From contig JANXYF010000150.1 of NCBI GenBank assembly GCA_025350175.1, forward strand, positions 1 to 16,760: DNA of 16,760 bases. The letters are read 5' to 3'. The position numbers were made by a program, and so were the translations under genes. This document shows, piece after piece, positions 13,424 to 16,760 of this stretch. The notes under the pieces are model-generated. The model was given only the letters and a program-made list of their open reading frames with translations. It searched no databases and was not told the origin of the DNA. Position 1 is the first letter of the stretch. Each line of letters opens with the position of its first letter. The stretch comes from Nitrosopumilales archaeon. GTDB taxonomy: Archaea > Thermoproteota > Nitrososphaeria > Nitrososphaerales > Nitrosopumilaceae.

Positions 13424-13894
13424 ATGGCTAGAATCAAGATAAAATATGGTCAAAATGAAATTGAGATAGAATCAAAGGATTTCTATATAGATAATGAAAG
13501 CATAGACCAAGTCATATGTAATCTTGCATCATTTGTCAAGGATTCTACTAGCAATGTTCAGTACGAGTATTCTTATGATAAATCTCCACAAACAACAGAA
13601 TTACTACATTCACTTGATGATGCCGAGATTCATGAACCTGAATTTGTTAGACCAACCTTTATCGCTAAAGACCAGATTAAAAGTAAAATGCAGATACTTT
13701 CTCATGATGGTTTCTTTGACCAAGCAAGAACAGTATCAGAAGTAGTTGAACAACTAAGAGAATATGGTTGGTCTGCAGTACCATTAGACGTATCAAAAGT
13801 ATTGGCAAACATGGCTTTTACTCATGAACTTCAAAAAGACTTGCGAGAAAAACGTAGCTATTATTCTGCAGTAAAGTTACTTGAAGTAAATTAA
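13424..13894 (+). CDS. Hypothetical protein with possible C-terminal winged helix
   Basis: A 156-residue soluble protein I do not recognise by name. The N-terminus (1-30) has alternating charged and hydrophobic residues, then a helical segment (26-38) and an acidic linker (about 50-75). The C-terminal half (about 84-150) has the spacing of a winged helix: helix around 84-97, then RTVSEVVEQLREYGW (102-116), then VPLDVSKVLANMAF (119-132), like a recognition helix entered after Pro, and a charged REKRSYYS (141-148) wing-like end. This suggests nucleic-acid binding or a small adaptor, but no family is claimed. The ATG is at 13424 with an A/T-rich box about 26-36 nt upstream. Its stop overlaps that of the zinc-ribbon gene by four bases (TTAA), in convergent orientation. 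Confidence 0.75.
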   Translation: MARIKIKYGQNEIEIESKDFYIDNESIDQVICNLASFVKDSTSNVQYEYSYDKSPQTTELLHSLDDAEIHEPEFVRPTFIAKDQIKSKMQILSHDGFFDQARTVSEVVEQLREYGWSAVPLDVSKVLANMAFTHELQKDLREKRSYYSAVKLLEVN

Positions 13895-14073
13895 AGATTA
13901 AATCCGCATTTTTCACACGACTCAAAGACATCGCCCTCTAGATGGTCAAAGTGTACTTTGCATTTGAGGCATGTATGATGCATATCATAATATCCATCTT
14001 TTTCAATCTCTCCTACTCGTTTTGATGACAATTCCATGCTGCCACATTTTATACAATGACAACCACATTGCAT
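13891..14073 (-). CDS. Small zinc-ribbon protein, 60 aa
   Basis: A 60-residue cysteine-rich protein. Read from the ATG at 14073, it contains MQCGCHCIKCGS with Cys3, 5, 7 and 10, CLKC (Cys35, Cys38) and CEKC (Cys53, Cys56); CIKC...CLKC or CLKC...CEKC pairs could each hold a zinc. Additional His residues (His6, His32, His33, His41, His44) may take part. It may bind nucleic acid or a protein partner; nothing in context decides this. A TTG at 14082 would add three residues, but the ATG lies 25-26 nt from a TATA-like element at 14095-14102, which supports the shorter form. The gene follows the surface-protein gene on the same strand and ends convergently with the 156-residue gene. Confidence 0.75.
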   Translation of the reverse strand: MQCGCHCIKCGSMELSSKRVGEIEKDGYYDMHHTCLKCKVHFDHLEGDVFESCEKCGFNL

Positions 14074-14094
14074 ACCGTTCAATGATCTTTTGCT

Positions 14095-14102
14095 ATTAAT
14101 AA
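14095..14102 (-). promoter_or_regulatory. TATA-like box of the zinc-ribbon gene
   Basis: TTATTAAT on the minus strand is centred about 26 nt before the ATG at 14073 and supports that start over the TTG at 14082. Confidence 0.4.
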
Positions 14103-14131
14103 TCTGAGGTGAAATTTTATTCCTAAACGAT

Positions 14132-15142
14132 TTAGGACTTGGTAACTGTCTTTGATCTTGTTTTTTTCACTATTATGATTCCAGCTATTCCTGCTGCAAT
14201 AATGCCTCCGATTAAAAGATAGGTTGAGGTATTGTCAGATGAACTGGTTGGTACAGGACCACCACCTATTGTGGCACTGGATGAACTGGATGGTAAAGTA
14301 CCAGTTTGTTGTCCTTGGCCACCTACTCCTCCCGTTATCTGGACAGTACCGTTTTTGGCTGGTTCAAATCCTATCCATACATGTGTGGCATTGTAATGAA
14401 ACTCTTGATGTAAAGTTGGATGTCCATTTACTGTGACAGAATATGGACTCGACAAAAGATCCTGTGGCATTATTACAGTGATTGGTACTACCTTGTCCAC
14501 ATTAAATGAGTATGATAGTAGTGATTGATCAAAAGCATAATCTCCTAATCCTGAAACAGTTCTTACTCCTACTGCAACGTTCTTGCCTGCTAATTGAACA
14601 GTCTGAATATTTACAGGTTCATTTATGATGTATTGTAATTTAAATCCATTTCCATGTTGACCAAGACCTAGATTTCCAAGATATACCGGTCTTTCATTTG
14701 CCCAGACTGTGTCAACTCCTTGTGGAAAATGAAATGCAGTATACTGTGTATCTAGTGGTTCATAATAATTCCATTTCCACACACCGTCAGTATTTGTTAC
14801 AACATTTACTAGGTCATACTTGATTAACGTCTCATTTCGTTGTGATGCATTAATGATTATAGATAATGGTATTTTTTGGATCTTACCATATTCAACAGGA
14901 TTACCACTGCTATCTGTAACAGTAAGATTATCCATATTGCCACTTACCGTATCTACTTGAATTGGTTTAAGATTTGCAACAGTGGAATTTACCACATGTG
15001 TTACATGTGCAGTACCTGTTTCATCAATAGTAACTTTGACAACTTCTTGGGGGGCATCACCCATCGATAACTGTTGACCAAATGCTTGGGAGCCTGAAAG
15101 AACTAGTATTGATATGACAAGAAGACTAAGGAGAATTTTCAA
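14132..15142 (-). CDS. Secreted, C-terminally membrane-anchored surface protein
   Basis: A predicted surface protein of 336 residues when read from TTG at 15142. That start gives a textbook signal peptide: MK, then a hydrophobic core ILLSLLVISILVLSG and QAFGQQ with cleavage near residue 22. A longer frame from TTG at 15199 would place 19 charged residues ahead of it and overlap the cyclophilin gene by 49 nt, so it is less likely. The body is beta-rich with many Asn-X-Ser/Thr sequons (N-glycosylation), then a Ser/Gly/Pro-rich stalk (about 270-300), one membrane helix (about 308-325) and a basic tail (KKTRSK). This is the classic layout of an archaeal wall-anchored protein. No enzymatic motif was found. 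It lies 8 nt after the cyclophilin stop, so they are probably cotranscribed. Confidence 0.8.
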   Translation of the reverse strand: MKILLSLLVISILVLSGSQAFGQQLSMGDAPQEVVKVTIDETGTAHVTHVVNSTVANLKPIQVDTVSGNMDNLTVTDSSGNPVEYGKIQKIPLSIIINASQRNETLIKYDLVNVVTNTDGVWKWNYYEPLDTQYTAFHFPQGVDTVWANERPVYLGNLGLGQHGNGFKLQYIINEPVNIQTVQLAGKNVAVGVRTVSGLGDYAFDQSLLSYSFNVDKVVPITVIMPQDLLSSPYSVTVNGHPTLHQEFHYNATHVWIGFEPAKNGTVQITGGVGGQGQQTGTLPSSSSSATIGGGPVPTSSSDNTSTYLLIGGIIAAGIAGIIIVKKTRSKTVTKS

Positions 15143-15150
15143 CTCTATTC

Positions 15151-15630
15151 CTACTCTGATATGCTTATGCGAATAATCTTTGCTTCTTGTTGTGGACAAT
15201 CATTTTTGTCTCTTGGAAGCTTGACAATCTTATCTGCCACATCCATTCCTTGTAGGACTTGACCAAAGACAGTATATTGTTTGTCAAGGAAGGTACTATC
15301 TGTAGTTACAATGTAAAACTGGGAACCTGCACTATTAGGGTCCATAGCTCTTGCCATGGATACTATGCCTCTAAGATGAGATCTGGAGCTAAATTCTGCC
15401 TTTATTGTATATCCTGGTCCACCCATGCCCCACTGACTCTTGTCCGACTTTTTTGTATTAGGGTCTCCGCCCTGAATCATAAAACCTGGAATTACACGAT
15501 GAAATAATGTGCCATCATAAAAGTTACTTTTTGCTAATTTGGTAAAATTTCTCACAGTTTCTGGAGCAATATTTGGAAATAATTCAAAGACTATGTTGCC
15601 AAAATTGGTTTCAATAGTAGCCTTAGCCAC
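15151..15630 (-). CDS. ppiA: Cyclophilin-type peptidyl-prolyl cis-trans isomerase
   Basis: A 159-residue cytosolic cyclophilin. The core motif FHRVIPGFMIQGGD (43-56) includes the catalytic Arg45, Phe50 and Gln53. SAGSQFYI (100-107) with Gln104 and VFGQV (121-125) with Phe122 complete the proline pocket. Where human CypA has the cyclosporin-contacting Trp121, this protein has Phe114 (STFLDKQY), which usually means weak cyclosporin sensitivity; CypA His126 aligns with Tyr119. The start is GTG at 15630, preceded by an A/T-rich stretch. No signal peptide. It should speed proline isomerisation during folding, the second PPIase in the window besides the parvulin. Its stop is 8 nt before the start of the surface-protein gene. 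Confidence 0.94.
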   Translation of the reverse strand: MAKATIETNFGNIVFELFPNIAPETVRNFTKLAKSNFYDGTLFHRVIPGFMIQGGDPNTKKSDKSQWGMGGPGYTIKAEFSSRSHLRGIVSMARAMDPNSAGSQFYIVTTDSTFLDKQYTVFGQVLQGMDVADKIVKLPRDKNDCPQQEAKIIRISISE

Positions 15631-15703
15631 CTTTTTACATTTATTTTTTAATCATAAGAACTTTTCTCCACTTTACTATGCAGTGAGGTTCTAGTTCAGT
15701 TAA

Positions 15704-15730
15704 CTAATTCTGTATGATTACATGAATTAG
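15704..15730. repeat. Near-perfect inverted repeat in the longest intergenic region
   Basis: CTAATTCTGTA (15704-15714) pairs with TACA (15719-15722) and GAATTAG (15724-15730), giving 11 base pairs with one bulged T at 15723 and a TGAT loop. It sits in the 271-bp gap between the divergent cyclophilin and HTH-regulator genes, about 75-100 nt before the former's start. It could be an operator or RNA hairpin. The rest of this gap shows only A/T-rich sequence, the promoters and a weak 32-codon frame at 15792. Confidence 0.4.
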
Positions 15731-15872
15731 TAAGATAAAAACATTTTAGGTAAAATCTTATTTGTAAAATTTCTTCAAAAACTATAATCCTATGATACAA
15801 ACATGCAATTTTGTTTTTGTCAAAGTCAAACTTTCAAGCATGAAAAATTATTCTAAGGATACAGTAACAGTC

Positions 15873-15880
15873 TTATATAG
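15873..15880 (+). promoter_or_regulatory. TATA box of the HTH-regulator gene
   Basis: TTATATAG is centred 26 nt upstream of the GTG at 15902, and only about 11 nt from the TTG at 15887, which favours the GTG as the true leaderless start. Confidence 0.5.
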
Positions 15881-15901
15881 AACGTCTTGAAAATAAAATT
15901 C

Positions 15902-16144
15902 GTGAATCGTACTACTCAAAGCACAAGCATCAAACAAGCAATCAACGAACTGCTTGACAAAGGCTTTACAGATAAACAAGATATCTACTCAAAAGTAGTA
16001 GAAGAACTTGGGGTTCCAAGACCAACCGTAAGACGAGTAGCTAGAGATCTTAGAAACGAACTTCTGCAAAAAATTAAGATTTTACAGTCTGAAGTTCCTG
16101 AAATTGAGATCGCACAAGGAAAGACTACTCAAAGCAGTGACTAG
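15902..16144 (+). CDS. Small helix-turn-helix DNA-binding protein
   Basis: An 80-residue basic protein with a predicted helix-turn-helix. SIKQAINELLDKG (about 9-21) is the first helix; DKQDIYSKVVEELGV (24-38) and PRPTVRRVARDLRNEL (39-54) have the spacing of a winged-helix or resolvase-like HTH, with PRPTVRR entering the recognition helix; the C-terminal helix (49-64) is charged and could dimerise. It is likely a transcription regulator or chromatin-associated protein, target unknown. The frame can be extended to TTG at 15887 (85 residues), but the GTG at 15902 fits the TATA box at 15873-15880. T-rich tracts after the stop (16154-16179) mark a terminator. Confidence 0.75.
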   Translation: MNRTTQSTSIKQAINELLDKGFTDKQDIYSKVVEELGVPRPTVRRVARDLRNELLQKIKILQSEVPEIEIAQGKTTQSSD

Positions 16145-16153
16145 CATAACCCC

Positions 16154-16179
16154 TTTTTCATTTTTACATAGTCATTTTT
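16154..16179 (+). terminator. Oligo-T terminator after the HTH-regulator gene
   Basis: Three T5 tracts (16154-16158, 16161-16165, 16175-16179) follow the stop codon within 35 nt, typical of archaeal intrinsic termination. No strong hairpin is needed or seen. Confidence 0.55.
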
Positions 16180-16202
16180 CCCTCTGACAATCTCCATTAC
16201 TA

Positions 16203-16210
16203 TTTATATT
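16203..16210 (+). promoter_or_regulatory. TATA box of the membrane/coiled-coil gene
   Basis: TTTATATT is centred about 26 nt before the ATG at 16233, consistent with a leaderless start. Confidence 0.55.
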
Positions 16211-16232
16211 CTACTACAGGAGAGATAATTTC

Positions 16233-16580
16233 ATGGGACATATTCCTACAATCGTAGTTGGTTGTCTCGCCTCGGCATTGACAGCCTTGTATTTCATACT
16301 TCCAGCCGCAGTTCATTTTACTGTGTTAGTTTTCATATCGGCTGCTTGGTTTCTAGTAGCAATATGCTGGTTGGCTCAAAAGAGTGCTGACTATATGCAT
16401 AGAGGTGAAGGCCATGAACATGTGCATGAAGAAAAAAAAAAGCTAACTAACTACAATAATAATCAACAAACTTTACAGATGACATCAAGTCAGATAACTC
16501 AGGCAAAATCTGAATTAAACGCTGATTTGGATTCACTTAGAAGCTCACTTAAAAATAAAGATGAGAGATTGAAAATCTAA
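16233..16580 (+). CDS. Membrane protein with His-cluster and coiled coil, apparently truncated by a frameshift
   Basis: As read, 115 residues. Two hydrophobic segments (about 4-25 and 27-48) form a hairpin in the membrane, followed by a His-rich HEHVH (61-65) and a long charged/Gln-rich region (about 66-114) with the heptad-like pattern of a coiled coil. The frame stops at 16578-16580 in mid-helix. In the frame one base back, a further 38 coiled-coil codons run from 16574 to a TAG at 16688-16690; joining them gives about 152 residues. A single missing A in the GAAAA run at 16571-16575 would explain it. A 10-A run (16432-16441) in the same gene keeps frame. Function unknown; the His cluster may bind metal. 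Own TATA box at 16203-16210. Confidence 0.7.
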   Translation: MGHIPTIVVGCLASALTALYFILPAAVHFTVLVFISAAWFLVAICWLAQKSADYMHRGEGHEHVHEEKKKLTNYNNNQQTLQMTSSQITQAKSELNADLDSLRSSLKNKDERLKI

Positions 16581-16690
16581 AATCGGAGATCTCAAGTCTT
16601 CAAACACTTGTTGAGATTGAAAAACTAAAAGTAGATCTTGCCAATCTAAAGGCCTTAGCAGCAAAAGAAAGCGCAAAAAGAAAGAAATAG
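16574..16690 (+). other. Frame-shifted coiled-coil tail of the preceding gene
   Basis: The -1 frame relative to the gene above reads 38 codons beginning NLKSEISSLQ and ending AKESAKRKK, then TAG. The heptad pattern of Leu/Ile/Val and the Lys/Glu content continue the upstream coiled coil without a break (joined, ERLK then NLKSEI). A TGA at 16562-16564 in this frame restricts the shift to 16565-16580. The tail ends exactly against the stop codon of the next, convergent gene, which is how other genes in the window pack. Best explained as a one-base deletion or a sequencing/assembly error; a programmed shift is less likely. Confidence 0.65.
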
Positions 16691-16760
16691 TTACTTACAG
16701 TGTGCGCAAGAATGTTTCCCGTGATTCTCTTTACACGAAGGACAGCTTATTGCTCCACCA
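16691..16760 (-). CDS. Partial zinc-ribbon protein (C-terminal end only)
   Basis: The last 22 codons of a minus-strand gene entering from beyond the window's right edge, stop TAA at 16691-16693. The visible residues include CPSC, then a His/Lys-rich spacer and CAHC, a CxxC-x8-CxxC zinc-ribbon (short treble-clef or rubredoxin-like knuckle pair). The N-terminus is off the edge, so size and function are unknown. The gene is convergent with the membrane/coiled-coil gene and its stop directly abuts that gene's frame-shifted TAG. Confidence 0.55.
   Translation of the reverse strand, partial: GGAISCPSCKENHGKHSCAHCK

Noticed and set aside
15792..15890. 32-codon ATG frame in the gap before the HTH gene
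   Set aside because: It runs through the TATA box of the next gene, has low-complexity composition and no supporting context; probably chance.
15887..15901. TTG at 15887 as start of the HTH gene
   Set aside because: It is only about 11 nt from the TATA box centre; the GTG at 15902 has the correct 26-nt spacing.
16432..16441. 10-A run as a phase-variation switch
   Set aside because: The frame is intact on both sides of it and the disruption lies 130 nt downstream, so nothing shows switching at this tract.
16550..16580. Programmed -1 ribosomal frameshift site
   Set aside because: No canonical slippery heptamer is in frame before the stop and no strong downstream structure is evident; a deleted A is simpler.
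1..16760. tRNA, rRNA, CRISPR array, IS or phage elements
   Set aside because: Scanning by eye found no T-loop plus acceptor pairing, no spaced direct repeats and no transposase or integrase motifs. A covariance-model tRNA search would settle this.

Overview
The window looks like a compact, AT-rich piece of a Nitrososphaerota (Thaumarchaeota) chromosome, most likely of the Nitrosopumilales / group I.1a type. The evidence is the mix of archaeal information-processing genes (RNA polymerase subunit L, transcription factor S, PCNA, archaeal TyrRS), a stand-alone single-domain parvulin of the kind known from Cenarchaeum and Nitrosopumilus, a B12-pathway methyltransferase, an F420-type luciferase-like oxidoreductase, short intergenic gaps, and promoters with a TATA-like box about 26 nt before the start codon (leaderless genes). 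No RNA genes, IS elements, CRISPR arrays or phage genes were seen. No stretch longer than about 300 bases lacks a gene; the longest gap is 15631-15901.

Layout. 18-765: a parvulin (minus) divergent from a 2x[4Fe-4S]-type ferredoxin (plus). 847-1341: a dual-specificity-type protein phosphatase. 1343-2073: two minus-strand genes of unknown function, one only 51 codons long. 2117-3495: rpoL, tfs and pcna in a row, a transcription/replication block. 3532-4929: aspartate kinase. 4980-8246: an exported protein with an internal duplication, cobJ/cbiH (cobalamin ring) and an F420-type LLM oxidoreductase. 8239-9885 (minus): tyrS and a four-helix membrane protein. 9971-11544 (plus): a DegT-type PLP aminotransferase overlapping an MtrA-like putative corrinoid protein by ATGA. 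11538-13294 (minus): an all-alpha dUTPase/MazG-like NTP pyrophosphatase, a PfkB kinase and a membrane-anchored LEA14-like protein. 13424-13894 (plus): an unknown protein with a possible winged-helix C-terminus. 13891-15630 (minus): cyclophilin, a surface-anchored protein and a small zinc-ribbon protein. 15902-16690 (plus): a small HTH regulator and a membrane/coiled-coil protein that appears frameshifted. 16691-16760 (minus): the C-terminal end of a zinc-ribbon gene.

How the genes fit together. Most are housekeeping: transcription elongation, the replication clamp, tRNA charging, amino-acid and cofactor synthesis, nucleotide-pool cleaning and protein folding. The most unusual gene is the MtrA-like protein (11056-11544). 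It keeps the histidine that binds cobalt in methanogen MtrA but is short and has no membrane anchor. A corrin-ring methyltransferase lies about 4 kb away. The second point is a probable one-base frameshift at about 16571-16575, which cuts off a coiled-coil tail that is intact in another frame. The third is a ferredoxin whose second cluster motif has Asp in place of Cys.
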